A stretch of DNA of 64,000 nucleotides from Carya illinoinensis (Eukaryota; Streptophyta; Magnoliopsida; Fagales; Juglandaceae). Made by a program: the position numbers and the translations under genes. Positions 9,037 through 20,171 of this stretch are shown here, piece by piece; position 1 is the stretch's first letter; each line of letters begins with the position of its first letter. A model generated the notes under the pieces. That model saw nothing but the letters and a program-made list of their open reading frames with translations. It ran no database searches and had not been told where the DNA came from. The stretch lies in NCBI RefSeq assembly GCF_018687715.1, contig NC_056754.1, forward strand, positions 13,476,501-13,540,500. The letters run 5' to 3'.

Positions 9037-10115
9037 ATGGCAGGGTTGTTCGACAAACAGGCGGAGATTTATGTGGATGCGAGGCCAACATATCCAACCG
9101 AATGGTATTCAAAGCTCGCTGCTCTCACCCCCCAACACTCATTAGCCTGGGATGTCGGCACCGGCAACGGACAAGCAGCTCTTGGGGTCAGTCTCTTCTC
9201 TGACTCAAACCTAATATTGCTGATTAACGTTTTCAGTTTCGCAATTTGCAAACACCGGCCTTGTAATTAGCTAAAAATAACGTGGGGTTTGCATTTTCCG
9301 ATGATATTTTGGCTGGTTCATTGACGAAGCATATTTTGCGAGTTTTAAAATCTGATGTATCGCAGTAAGTGACGCCAGTTTATGAACTTTATTTACGCAA
9401 AACTTTTCTAGTGTACTGTGTATATATATATCACGTACGTATCTGTATGCACACCAAAGCATTCTTGACTTTCTATTACCAGGTTGCTGAGCATTATGAG
9501 CAAGTGATTGGAACAGATATAAGTGAAAACCAACTAAAACAGGCGAAGCAGCATCCTCGAGTCAAATACATCCACACCCCATTATCCCTCTCGGATGATG
9601 AATTTGTGACATTAATGGGGGGTGAAAACTCATTTGATTTGGTGACCGTGGCTGAAGCCGTACACTGGTTTGACCTCCCAAAGTTCTATTCCCTCGTTAC
9701 GCGTCTTCTGCGTAAGCCAGGAGGAGTAATTGCCGTTTGGGGCTACTATGGAATGGTAGTAAGCACAACCTTTGATCCTCTAATAAAGAGATTCCGAGAA
9801 GCAACCAACCCCTTTTGGGACCCCAGGGCACATCACTTGCTGGATGGTTATAGGACACTTCCATTTCCTTTTGAAAGTGTGGGTTTAGGTTCTGAGGGAG
9901 AACCACTGCAACTTGAAATGCAACATAAGTTGTCCATTGAAGGGGTTGTGAGGATGATGAGGTCATTGTCGGCAGTCACCGCAGCCAAGCACCAAGGGGT
10001 GGATTTGTTATCTGAAGGAGTGATTGAGGATCTTGAGAGTGCTTGGGGTGGGCCGAATAAGATCAGAACTGTGACATACAAGGCATTTATGCTTTCAGGA
10101 AAAGTAAAGCTGTAG
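9037..10115 (+). CDS. Class I SAM-dependent methyltransferase, two exons
   Basis: Exon 1 is 9037-9186 and exon 2 is 9483-10115, joined by a phase-0 intron (GTCAGT...TTACCAG, 296 bp); the product is 260 aa. The N-terminus reads MAGLFDKQAEIYVDARPTYP, typical of the small plant methyltransferase family annotated as DDB_G0268948-like. Motif I (WDVGTGNGQAAL, residues about 39-50) binds the SAM methionyl/ribose part; the acidic residue ending beta-2 (IGTD) and the motif IV region (FDLVTVAEAVHWF) follow in order. No signal peptide or membrane segment, so probably cytosolic. The length fits the family and no key motif is broken. The substrate is unknown. The downstream copia element begins about 75 bp after the poly(A) signal. 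Confidence 0.9.
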
Positions 10116-10233
10116 GTAATTTTCATCAAGTTCATCTGCGTACGTAATCTGTTGATGTAAAAGCTGTTTAATTTGTCCTTCTTTGGAGACCAGATGCTCT
10201 TTTTTCGTTTTTTTAATTGCAATTTGGGAAGAT

Positions 10234-10239
10234 AATAAA
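10234..10239 (+). terminator. Poly(A) signal AATAAA of the methyltransferase gene
   Basis: Canonical AATAAA about 120 bp after the stop codon, followed by T-rich sequence. Confidence 0.55.
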
Positions 10240-10313
10240 TGGATTTCCATTCAGTTTTTGGAGTTTCGAGTGAAAAAAGGCTTTATTATGCTTTAATTCA
10301 TGTATTTAGAATC

Positions 10314-10645
10314 TGTTGAAGAATGACACAGTGCTATAGAGACAAGCCATTTGAAGAAATGCCTCAAAGGGCGTATGTCATTTCTAAGTCTGAAATACAG
10401 AGTATGTTTTCTACACATCTAGCACATAGTGCTGTACACTATTTATAGAGCAGAGAATAATCCAATGGATTTTTACAGAGAACTCTAGATGTTTCTACAA
10501 TTATTTTCTTCCATTTTTAGAGGTAGTCTCACACGGTTTTGGCCTTGCATTCTATCGAGAATTCTGTTGAGGTTTAGGTGAGCTGGCAGGGCATGAGTGC
10601 AACGGACTAGTTTGCAAGAGTGCAGTATGTTCTGGTGTGCTATCA
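10314..10645 (-). repeat. 3' LTR of the copia element (332 bp)
   Basis: On the minus strand it begins TGATAGCACACC and ends TTCTTCAACA, giving TG...CA ends. It has a 12-bp segment near 10552-10565 that the other LTR lacks. Confidence 0.95.
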
Positions 10646-11411
10646 TCCCCCCGCGATTCAAGCGGGACCATCTTGATGGTGAGGCTTGATCGTAGAAGAG
10701 AAAATTGAGCGAATGAGAGTGGCTTGATGAGATATCAGCAATTTGATCTTTACTGTGAAGGAACTTGATAGCAAGAGATTTGGCAGCAACATGATCATGA
10801 ATAAAATGATAGTCCAAGTCAACATGTTTAATGCGTGAGTGCATAACCGGATTAACAGATAAGTAAGTAGCACCAAGATTATCACAAAATAGAGTAGGAA
10901 TATCAGAAATAACAATTCCTAATTCTGTTAATAGGGATTGTAACCAAAGAATTTCACACGTGGTATTTGCTACGAACTTATATTCTGTCTCAGTTGAGGA
11001 TCTTGCAACAGTGGGTTGTTTCTTTGAACCCCAGGAAATTAAGTGAGAACCAAGATAAATGCAAAAACCCCCAGTAGATTTTCTATCATCCAGGCAACCA
11101 GCCCAATCTGCATCCGAGAAGGTAGTTATTTTAAAGGAAGAGGTAGGAGAGAGGTATAGACCAAAGGAAGATGTGAGACAAAGGTAGCGAAGAATGCGTT
11201 TCACAGCTTGCCAATGAGGAAGATGAGGATAGTGTATATGTTGACAGACTTTGTTAACAGTAAATGAAATGTTTGGTTGTGTAAAAGAAAGATATTCGAG
11301 ACTTCCAACCACACTACGATACAGTTGTGGATCCTCAAAGGAGGGGCCATCAACTGCAGTAAGTTTGGTGGAGGAAGCCATAAGGGTTGACACAGGTTTG
11401 GAGTGATGCAT
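10485..11411 (-). pseudogene. copia RNase H, open but joined to broken pol
   Basis: 308 codons with the copia tail: VGSLEYLSFTQPNI, DADWAGCLDDRKSTGG, SSTETEYK, FCDNLGATYL and HVDLDYHFI supply the RNase H acidic residues. The frame runs on into the 3' LTR, so its last ~50 codons are LTR sequence. The start methionine (MHHSKP) is internal to the original polyprotein. Confidence 0.85.
10646..10655 (-). promoter_or_regulatory. Polypurine tract of the copia element
   Basis: The minus strand reads CGCGGGGGGA immediately before the 3' LTR, the expected plus-strand priming site. Confidence 0.8.
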
Positions 11412-11441
11412 ATTAGTGCAATGTAAGAGCTCAGATATATA

Positions 11442-12120
11442 TCATTGCTGAGAAAGAAATAGACCAGAATTATTTCTACAAACCTCAATACCAAGAAAAT
11501 AATATAACATGCCTAGATCTTTAACAGGAAATGAGTGGCGCAGGGCAAGAATGAATTCATTTATCAGAGACTTATGAGAGGCTATAACAATAATATCATC
11601 AACGTAGACTAGGACAAAAACAAATGCAGAGACAGTAGAAAGGATAAAAAGGGAAGAATCTGAAATAGAAGCATGAAAGCCTAAATCTAGTAACCGAGAA
11701 CTCAACTTAGCAAACCATGTCCTAAGGGCTTGTTTCAAACCATATATAGATTTTCTGAGTTTACAGACAAAATGAGGATAGTCAGGATCACAAACCTAGT
11801 TGGTTGATGCATGTAGACATCCTCTTCGAGATCCCCATGCAAGAAACCGTTCTATACGTCCAATTGATGAAGAAGCCATTTCCGTGTCACTACAAGAGAG
11901 AGAATTAAATGAATTATAACCGGTTTAACTATTGGACTAAAAGTCTCAGAATAATCAAATCCGACTTGCTGATGGAATCCCTTAGCAACTAGTCGAGCTT
12001 TTCGACGTTCTAAGGTGTCATCCGCATGACGTTTTGTTTTGAGAATCTACTTTGAACCAAGTATGTTGAGATGAGGAGAGGGAGGGACTAAATCTCAGGT
12101 GTGATTCCGTAGAAGTGCTT
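11442..12120 (-). pseudogene. copia reverse transcriptase, broken
   Basis: 11442-11738 carries KQALRTWFAKLSSRLL, the catalytic YVDD (LVYVDDIIV) and KDLGMLYYFLGIEV. Upstream sequence to about 12120 encodes the finger/palm part (for example CKLRKSIYGL just before this frame) but is split by several stops. Confidence 0.85.
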
Positions 12121-12415
12121 CGAACTCAGTGGCCATGGCTTCACGCTAGGCCAGATATTGTGACGTTATAGTATAGGAAGCTGGTTCTTCCATAATGGGA
12201 GTGGATTTTGAGAGAGAGGCATAGTGTTTTGGAGGAGGCCAAAGGATAGTGCCATCTATGCGATTTAGAGGTCGAAAATTTGGGGTTTTGGATCGAGTGA
12301 GCATCGAATGTGCAAGAAGAGAAGTGTGTGTGTTGGGTTTTGTGGGTTTCAGCGCAGGAGATGTTGATGGAGATGAGGGATTAGTTGGGTTTATTTTGAG
12401 AAAAGTATTGGCTGG

Positions 12416-13764
12416 CTAAGAGACCCGGATGAAAGAGGAATTATGATGAGTTTTGGATCTAGTGAGCATCGGATGTTGAGGACAGGAAGTTGTTACTGTG
12501 GGATTTGAGGTAGTCGGTGCATGTGAGGTGGATGAAGAAGAAGGATTTGATGGGTTGGTTGTGGGTAGGGTATTGGTGAGCTGATTGTCTTGGACTGAAG
12601 AGAAATTATGGGTTAGCTCATGAGAGGGAGTAGAGATTTGGGCTGAAGATAAAGGGGAATCTTGGGCCAAAGATGTAGAAGTGGAGTTTGGAGAATTAAG
12701 AGAAGAAGGAATGTTATTGAGTTCAAGAGAAGTGATTCGAAAGTCTGGGCGTGGTGATGAAAAATGTAGAATATTTTGAGGAGATTCTGAAGCAAATGCG
12801 TGTAAGGAAGAATTAGAAAAAAGGAAATATGTTTCATCAAATCTTACATCACGTGAAACATAGATGCGACTAGTAGAAATGTGCAGGCAATTATAACCTT
12901 TGCGATTCAATCTGTATCCAATAAAAACACAAAGTTGAGAATGCATGTCCATTTTATACCGGTTAAACGATCGAAGATTAGGCCAACATGCGCAGCCAAA
13001 AATTTTCAAAAACTTATAATCAGGCTGTTGATTGAATAAAGCTTGAAAGGGACAGATATTTTTTAAAATTGAAGTAGGCATTCTATTGATTAAAAAAGTG
13101 GCAGTTTTGAAAGGCCTCAGCCCAAAATTTGGATAGGGCTGAGAACTGGGCTAGGGGAGAAAGCCCAGTTTCCACTGTATGACGATGACGTCTTTCTACA
13201 TTACCATTTTGAGCGTGAGAATAGGGGCAGGTAATACGATGTGAAATGCCTAAGTTAAGAAGAAGAGAAGAGAAGGGATGAAATTCTCCACCCCAATCAG
13301 TTTGAACGGCAATTTTTGGAAAATGTATTTTGTACAAATTTAATAAATGCTAAAAAAAGAGTAGAAACTTCAAATTTAGCGTGTAAGGAAAAACACCAAA
13401 TGTATTTACTAAAGTCATCAACAATGGAAAAATAAAATCTAAAACCACTAGAGGATAGCACAGGCGCAAGTCTCCAAACATCTAAAAGTAAAAGTTGAAA
13501 AGTAGACTGTGATCTAGAAGGTGAGGAAGGATGAGGAAGAGTGTGAGATTTCGCTTGAAAACAAGCATTACAAGAAGTGAAATGAGATGTAGAAGTAGCA
13601 GGTAAATTATGTTGACGGATAGTGAGCGAGGTAATACGTGATGACGGATGTCCTAAACGGGAATGCCAAATTTGAGAAGTTGTCTTTTCGACAATGAAAA
13701 CTTGAGGTGGACTAGAATTAGTAGCTCCGAAAATGAGCTCTTCATTCATTGGAAGCACATACAA
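12416..13764 (-). pseudogene. copia zinc-binding domain and integrase, broken
   Basis: Three frames in order. 13297-13764 has the HHCC finger (WHSRLGH ... CNACF) and the first integrase aspartate (LLLDVW) with VDDFSKYIWCF. 13083-13337 has the second aspartate (VQTDWGGEF) and the glutamate in NGNVERRHRH. 12416-13081 has the C-terminal part (FGCACWPNLR, GYNCLHISTSRIYVSRDVRFDE) and a serine/threonine-rich tail. A frameshift separates the first two and a stop the last two. Confidence 0.9.
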
Positions 13765-14045
13765 GCCATTCTTAATAGGTCCACGAAGAAGTACTTCCTA
13801 GGTATCAAAAACATCCTTCACAAGAAAACTAGAGGAATTAAATTCAAAGAAAACAGAGTTATCAATACAAAACTGACGAACTAATAACAAATTCTTAGAA
13901 ATAGAAGAAACATGAAGTAAATGTCGGAGAAGAAATTTGCTAGTAGGTATGGGAAGAATGCCAGTGCTGGTGTTCTGTATGGGAAGAGCCGACCCATCGC
14001 CAATATGAACTTGATCAGGTCCATTATACGGTGTGGATGTCAGAT

Positions 14046-15109
14046 TTAAGTTGAAAAAATTCGCCGTGAAATGATTTGTAGCAGCTGAGTCAGGAAACCA
14101 TGAATTAGATAAAGAAGTTGGAACTGAGGTGAAATTAGCGAAGAGTGATGTAGGTGGTGGAGGCTGATAATTACGAGTAAAGCGATGATAACATTGGAAA
14201 GCAGAGTGACCGACTCGTGTACATATTTGTCAGGTGGGTTTATTCTGAGTTTGAGAGGAAAAGAAACTTGAAGGTCCAGAAGAGGAGGTGGGAGCACCAC
14301 CACAACCCCGATGGTAACTGCGACCATGACCACAATTTGAGAGAGTTGAAGATGGACGAAACTGAGTGGAATTGGCAGAGAAGGACGCAGTTGAGAGTGT
14401 GGTTTGAGTTTGATGAGCAAGACGTGATTAATAGGTAACTATAAACCTGAGATGCAAAAAGGTGTTCGGGTCTAGTGGTGATAGAGGAGACCACTGATTC
14501 ATAATCTGACCCCAATCCAACTAAAAGATAGACTATAAATTCATGAGAAGAAAGGGGATGTCTGGCATATGCTAGAGAAGAGGCTAGTGCTCTAGCTTTG
14601 TAGAAATAGACGGAAACAGAGTCAGAACCTTTTTTTAGAGTAGCTAACTAGTATTGAGTTTGCATGAGGTGGGTGGTAGACTGAGTTGAATACAAATGGG
14701 TAAGTGTGGACCAGATTTCTTGAGAGATGGAACAATTCGACTACTTGAGAGAGGATAAGTGTGGACCTGAGCTGAATACAAATGGGTAAGTGTGGACCAG
14801 ATTTCTTGAGAGGTGGAACAATTCGACTACTTGAGAGAGGATAGTATCGATGAGAGAAGAATAGAGGGCAGAAATTATCATTTGATCTTGTAGAAGCCAT
14901 GAGCTATGAGCAGGGTTCGGTTTGTCATCAATGGTGGAAGGGGGAAGAGGAATGGATCCATCGACATAGCCATAAAGCTAATGGCTTTTGAGTAAGGCGA
15001 GAAAGGCTCTCCTAAGAGGAAAATTATCATGAGCAAGTTTCACTGTAATAAGGTGAGCAGCTGCATTGGTGAGGGAGGGATTCGAATTCAGAGGTGGGGG
15101 AGGAGCCAT
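14046..15109 (-). pseudogene. copia gag, broken
   Basis: The frame opens at the ATG at 15109 (MAPPPPLNSNPSLTNAAAH) with the gag/UBN2-like phrase KLAHDNFPLRRAFLALLKSH, which runs into a TAG. An 86-bp tandem duplication (14681-14852) shifts frame. The zinc knuckle near 14185-14232 reads stop-QICTRVGHSAFQC, so its first cysteine codon is now TGA (14230-14232); the last three ligands C, H, C remain. Confidence 0.85.
14681..14852 (-). repeat. 86-bp tandem duplication inside copia gag
   Basis: 14681-14766 and 14767-14852 are near-identical except toward the right end. The unit is not a multiple of three and therefore disrupts the gag frame. Confidence 0.9.
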
Positions 15110-15164
15110 GGATGACCAGAAAAAAACAAAAAAAAAAAAAAAAATTGGACAGGGGTCTTATGTA

Positions 15165-15177
15165 GCTCTCGATACCA
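15165..15177 (-). promoter_or_regulatory. Primer-binding site of the copia element
   Basis: The minus strand reads TGGTATCGAGAGC directly after the 5' LTR. The usual plant copia site, complementary to initiator tRNA-Met, is TGGTATCAGAGC, so this copy has one extra base. Confidence 0.85.
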
Positions 15178-15501
15178 CGTTGAAGAATGACACAGTGTTA
15201 TAGAGACAAGCCATTTGAAGAAATGCCTCTATGGGCATATGTCATTTCTAAGTCTGAAATACAGAGTATGTTTTCTACACATCTAGCACATAGCGCTGTA
15301 CACTATTTATAGAGCAGATAATAATCCAATGGATTTTTACAGAGAATTCCAGATGTTTCTACGTACAATTATTTTCTTCCATTTTCAGAGGTAGTCTCAC
15401 ACGGTTTTGGCCTTGCATTTTGTTGAGGTTGAGGTGAGCTGGCAGGGCATGAGTGCAGTGGACTGGTATGCAAGAGTGCAGCATGTTCTGGTGTGCTATC
15501 A
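15178..15501 (-). repeat. 5' LTR of the copia element (324 bp)
   Basis: Same ends as its partner except that the terminal CA is mutated to CG at 15178. Borders the primer-binding site. Confidence 0.95.
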
Positions 15502-15886
15502 GAATCTAATTAACCCAAAACGTTATATATCACTGAAAACAAGGTTTGTACAACAATCATGGAGTTCCAAACCCAAAACGCTATCAGAATCCAAATCCAA
15601 TTTCTTTCCTTTTCTATGTGCCACTGATGTTCTATATACAGTTGTCGTAGTTTTGCAGGCTCATCATGGAGTTGAGAGTGAAAAATATGAGTTGTAAAAC
15701 AATAAACAGTATTAACAATATAGTAGAAAGTTTGATAAATGTTGGTGCCGCAAAGAAGAACAAGTTATATTAGGACAGGCACACACGCCATCATGCAAAA
15801 CTACCCAAATAGCTAGCCCACCTTGATGGCTTGACCAGGGAACAAATATTAAACCCATTGACGATAAGGAGAGTGGTATTTGACTT

Positions 15887-16045
15887 GAGAAATTTTACAC
15901 CATTTTATAAAAATAAATTTATAAATTGATATAGGTTCATGTGATATATTAAATTAAAATTACAATAAAAATAATTTTACTATATAACGTAACACATTGA
16001 ATCACAGTAATTTATAAATTTATTTTTGTAAAATTCTTTTGTGAC
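15887..16045. repeat. Palindromic MITE, copy 1
   Basis: The left arm has TAAAAATAAATTTATAAATT; the right arm carries its inverted counterpart near 16008-16032. AT-rich, about 150 bp, no coding capacity. Confidence 0.65.
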
Positions 16046-16145
16046 TAAAATATCTTTTATTTGAGTTTGGGTGCCCTTCAAATTTATTGGGTATGAAAAT
16101 CATCTAATAGTGGAACTGTGGAACATTCACAATTAACCCCATTGA

Positions 16146-16148
<3 letters not shown>

Positions 16149-16182
<34 letters not shown>
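16149..16182. repeat. (TA)n microsatellite
   Basis: About 17 TA units between two palindromic MITE copies. Confidence 0.95.
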
Positions 16183-16184
<2 letters not shown>

Positions 16185-16185
<1 letters not shown>

Positions 16186-16350
16186 AATGAGAAGTTTACA
16201 ACTATAAATAAACTTTACAAAACTAAATTTATAAACTGATATGACTTTATTTGTATAATATATTAGATTTATTTTATTGTAAAAGTAATTTCGTATTTTG
16301 AAATACCACGTCACATCAATTTATATGTTTATTTTTATGAATAGAACACT
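16185..16350. repeat. Palindromic MITE, copy 2
   Basis: Same family as copies 1 and 3: an arm with AAATTTATAAACTGATATG, a centre with TATTAGATTTATTTTATTGT, then CACATCAATTTATA in the opposite arm. Confidence 0.65.
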
Positions 16351-16512
16351 ACAGATACAAAGAGATTACATAAAGTAAACTCACAAAGTGATATGGTTTC
16401 ATGAAATCCATTAGATCTATTTTATAATAAAAGTAAATTTATAATATGATGTATCATATCAAACCATATCAATTTATGAGATTACTTTTATGTAATCTCT
16501 TTGTGGTTAAAG
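16351..16512. repeat. Palindromic MITE, copy 3 (best-preserved arms)
   Basis: Left arm ACAAAGAGATTACATAAAGT and right arm ACTTTTATGTAATCTCTTTG are inverted copies. The centre contains TTAGATCTATTTTATAATAAAA. Confidence 0.75.
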
Positions 16513-18503
16513 TATTTTCATTTTATGAATATCCTTTAAAACATTTACTTTACAGAAGATACACATATTCCCTCTGATCGTTTTAGTAATGAAAACCATG
16601 ACAATAATGAACAGATTGACTTTATAGACTTTAATAGCGCGGGTAAAAAACCAAGGACCAAACAACGGTGTGGGCGTTCATCTGCATCATTTGACATGAG
16701 TGAAAATCAGAACAATAATTGTTTTCAAAACATGAAAGGGAAGTGTAAGCACTATCAGGTGGAGAAGACATCATAGTGGTGAGAAGGTCCCGATGGACCA
16801 AATAAAGATGTTGTGCAACGCATTCGGGGTATGTTATAAGTCGAGAAGGTTAGTGTTGAAGTATTGTCTGGCTGCGAGTCCAACTTTTAATGTTGGAAAG
16901 CATCCTAATTTTCACAGGCATATATTGAAATGGAGGAGTACTACTTATGTTAAATAGCTCAAAATGCATGTCTCTTCCAGCTTGGACATGGGTTTTGTTA
17001 GAATTTTTAGATTTATACTTAGGGTTTTTGGTCAGACCTCATTAATTCTTTATTCGTTTTAGAATGATTCGTAATTTTTCATAAATATGTTACTTTAGCT
17101 GTTACTTTTTTACTCATATCTATATATATGATCTTCATGTCTTTCATTTGATTTTTTTTTTTTTTTCAAATCAATGATGAACATGTACAAGATCAGAAGG
17201 AGGCCGTGGCACGGGGTTGGCAAAGGACTAGTGGTTGGTGACAAGATCAAGAAATGGACTCTTACAAAGGATGTTTTGTTTTTTGTTTAAGGAAAACTCT
17301 ATGGACAACTGTCCCATGTCCCCGATGCGACCTCGCATCCTACGTGGCATAAGAAAGAAAATGTCATCGTTTTATTTTTACTAAATCCCTCTCTCTTTTT
17401 CTCTGAGTTTTCCTTTCTCTTTATCCCTCTCCTTCGATTTCCCTATGTTTTCTCTTATCCACGACTGAAGCTCTATCGATTTCCCTCTCTTTCGATTTCC
17501 TTCTGTGTTCTCTCTTCTGCATGACCTTGCGAAGCTCCATCCCATTCGTCTTCACCTCTAAGGCCATGAACCAATCTGCATCCTCGAACCAGAGCCAACA
17601 AACCCATGAATCCACAAGGACCCCCTTCCCACAAAACCCCAAAACCCTAACCCTAATCTACCCAAAGAGTGTCTTCTTCTTAAGCCCCGAAACCCTCTTC
17701 TAAGTCTCACATCTCAATGGAGTCGGAAGTGTTTTCAATGGGTGAGGTGGAACTTGATGGAGTGCATAGAGTTAAAGAAGTGAGAGAGAAAAAGGGAGGA
17801 CGAAAATGAGTTGGATGCTTCCAAAGCAGGGTTGTTGCAATAAGTAAAAGGGATGGCAGCCAGTAGAGAGTTGTGTAGGTAGAGTGGTGGTGGTTGGTAA
17901 GGTGTAGTTTAGGTGAAATGCTGGGTGGTGGGTGAATAAAGGTGGTTGTTGGGTTGCTGAGCATAGGTCGACAAGCCTAGTTATGGGATTAAAATTACTA
18001 CAGGAGAGAGGTCTGGAAAATGGCCTTTAGGTTTCTTGAGATTGATAAGCCATTTTACATCTCAAAGCTTAAATGTCCTATTCAACAACGTAAAATTTTC
18101 CTTTGACCGTGAATCTCCGTCCCTACCAAACACATAAAAGAAAATGTTCTCCCCCCAAAAAATGTTTACTGCCATAACAAACACAGCCTCAAGGGCGTTA
18201 CTGATGTTGTATGTGTTTTGCCTATACATATTCATAATAATGCAGTATGTGCATGTGGTCATAGGTATTTTATGCACAAACTATGCTAGGGATTTGGTGG
18301 ACTTGTATTTGATTTATTCAAGAATGCATTTGTTACTACTCTCTATTGGTCTCCTTCTAGTCTGTTCTGTTTATAATGCTCTCATAATACTTCTAGTTCT
18401 CTTCCGATGTGAAAGCCATGTTGCATCTGCCAACTTTATTACTAATATTATCCAGTTCTAAATCTTGAAGTTTGGGTTCTTATTTTAATGGGATGGGGGG
18501 GTG
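16513..18503. other. Intergenic, no supported gene
   Basis: Mixed sequence with a poly-T tract near 17153-17166. The stretch 17290-17350 (CCCATGTCCCCG, CCTC) resembles the inverted 36330-36370 stretch, suggesting a dispersed repeat end. A frame at 18144-18461 encodes a hydrophobic peptide without recognisable family; I do not call it a gene. Confidence 0.5.
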
Positions 18504-19558
18504 TCACAAAGAGAAGCAGTGGAAGCACTTATTCAGGAACTTCCAAAGTTCAGGCTAAAGGTTGTTCCAAAAGATTGCAGTGAATGTCCCATTTTCTTAG
18601 AAGAGTTCCACGTAGGGAATGAGGTAATTTTGTGTTCCTATATGCTTTTTATTTATCATTTCAAACAAATCAGTTGCACTACTATATTTGTCGTGATGAG
18701 GCAAAATAGTTAGTCTGTTTTCTCAAGATTTATTTCACAACCCATTCATGATGTATCATGAAAACCCTTCCTTCACAGTTGTCGAAACTGTACTTGATTC
18801 TCAAACTCAATGGTGGAGATGATAAATTGTGAAAGAAACCTTGTGAAGAGAGCATTACTCATAGGAAAACCTATCTATTCATATTAATGAATTCGTATTC
18901 AAACTATATGGACATGGTTGGTTTGAGTTCCTTTCTCATCATTTGGTTATATGTGGGACCATATGAAGGTTACTTGAGATAGGTTTTTTAGTCATTTAGA
19001 TTTATTTTTGCGCAATCAGATTGTTTAATGCTAATTCCTGAGCTCTGTAAACTATCATATTTTTTTGGGCATGTTCTGGATCTTTACAATGAAGGTGCCA
19101 AACTTTCTTTAATACCTTCTTTCCCTATAAAAAAAAATAATAAAAAAAAAATAATTCAATACCCTTTGAGGGTGTTAAATATCTAGTGGTGCAAATTGTA
19201 CTGTCTAATGGTGGTCTGATTATAACAAGTGTAGTTGAACACAAGTTTCTACTAAAATTGTTGCAGGTTCGTGGCCTGCCATGTGCTCACAATTTCCATG
19301 TAGAATGTATTGATGAGTAGTTTCGACTGAATGTATAATGTCCTTGGTGTCGTTTCTCAGTTTTCCCTAATCTTGACTTTAGTGCTTTATCCATTCTTCG
19401 TGCTGATATTGAACAAACATCTGCCAGTGTCGTGACAACTAATAGATATGTAAGATAACCTTCCAACCAAAGCTGTCTTTTGAGATTGCAGGGTCTTCTC
19501 AATCCAGTGCGTACTGGAAATGCAGGGGCAGCTTATGATGATTATACTTCTTTTTAAT
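18504..19558 (+). pseudogene. SIS3-like RING-H2 E3 ubiquitin ligase, unprocessed C-terminal pseudogene
   Basis: Exon piece 18504-18623 (QREAVEALIQELPKFRLK ... SECPIFLEEFHVGNEV) and exon piece 19267-19558 (VRGLPCAHNFHVECIDE ... CPWCRFSVFPNLD ... LLRLQGLLNPVRTGNAG) are separated by a retained intron with GT at 18624 and AG at 19266. They match the RING and C-terminus of plant SIS3 (SUGAR-INSENSITIVE 3) as I know it. Breaks: the second RING cysteine is Phe (CPIF for CPIC), and stops occur at 19318-19320, 19336-19338 and 19456-19458. The N-terminal membrane part is missing. Retention of the intron means a DNA-level duplicate, not a retrocopy. The 3' end is cut by the Tat element inserted at 19558. 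Confidence 0.85.
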
Positions 19559-20171
19559 TGTTAATGTCGTGCCCATGAATCCTTCGATTCTAAAGTCAGT
19601 CGAAAGTTCTTAAGTGAATGAAGTGAAAGAAAGTCCAATCATTTATTGTGGATGGAGTCAGGGTATTTATACTTGGCTTGGGCTCTGATATTGAGGGGGA
19701 TCATGGGATGCGAGGTCTTATCTGGGTCAGACCTGCCATACCTTTGCTCCTACAGTTCAGTGCCATGCCGAGGCCATGTTGTCCCATAGATGCACCGTCG
19801 CTTGTTTATGCATTTTGACATGCTTTAAATGGGACGTGTCTCTGGCTAGGGTGCCCATGACTGGGCATGTCTGGTTACTGGCGCGTCGCCCAACTGTGTA
19901 ATTTTTGTCAGGTTCTAGCTCCTTGATGTGGTATGGGGTGATCCAGGCCTGTGATGGGCCTCTTGATCAGCTATGGGCCTTGACCCAGGGGCCTTTTTGT
20001 GAGGCAAAGAGGGTCACTTGGGTGAGTCATGTCATTCCTCCTCTTTGTCCCCATGTGTGCCATCGGTCAGGCCCCTACCCTGGGTTGCAATGGGCTTCCT
20101 TATTCACTTTGGTTTGGGGCTACGGGGAGGTTTTAGGCCAGGTTGTTGGCTTGGGGCCCATTCCCCTCACA
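19559..20171 (-). repeat. 3' LTR of the Tat element (613 bp)
   Basis: The plus strand begins TGTTAATGTCGTG and ends TTCCCCTCACA. A TATA box (GTATAAATACC on the minus strand) lies near 19668-19678. It lacks about 80 bp near its left end that are present in the partner LTR. Confidence 0.88.

Larger units (their letters stand above)
10314..15501 (-). mobile_element. Full-length, inactivated Ty1/copia retrotransposon
   Basis: Two LTRs (10314-10645 and 15178-15501) flank 4.5 kb with copia domain order on the minus strand: gag, zinc-binding plus integrase, reverse transcriptase, RNase H. The 5-bp target duplication GAATC is present at 10309-10313 and 15502-15506. A primer-binding site and polypurine tract lie where expected. 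The LTRs differ at roughly 15-20 positions plus two small indels (about 94-95 percent identity by eye), so the insertion is fairly old. All coding regions carry stops or frameshifts. It inserted just downstream of the methyltransferase gene. Confidence 0.95.

Noticed and set aside
14217..14438. Plus-strand frames across copia gag
   Set aside because: Antisense to a recognisable gag; no own domain or start context.
18144..18461. Hydrophobic 105-codon frame before the SIS3 pseudogene
   Set aside because: Could be taken for the SIS3 membrane part, but it does not resemble it and is AT-biased random-looking sequence.
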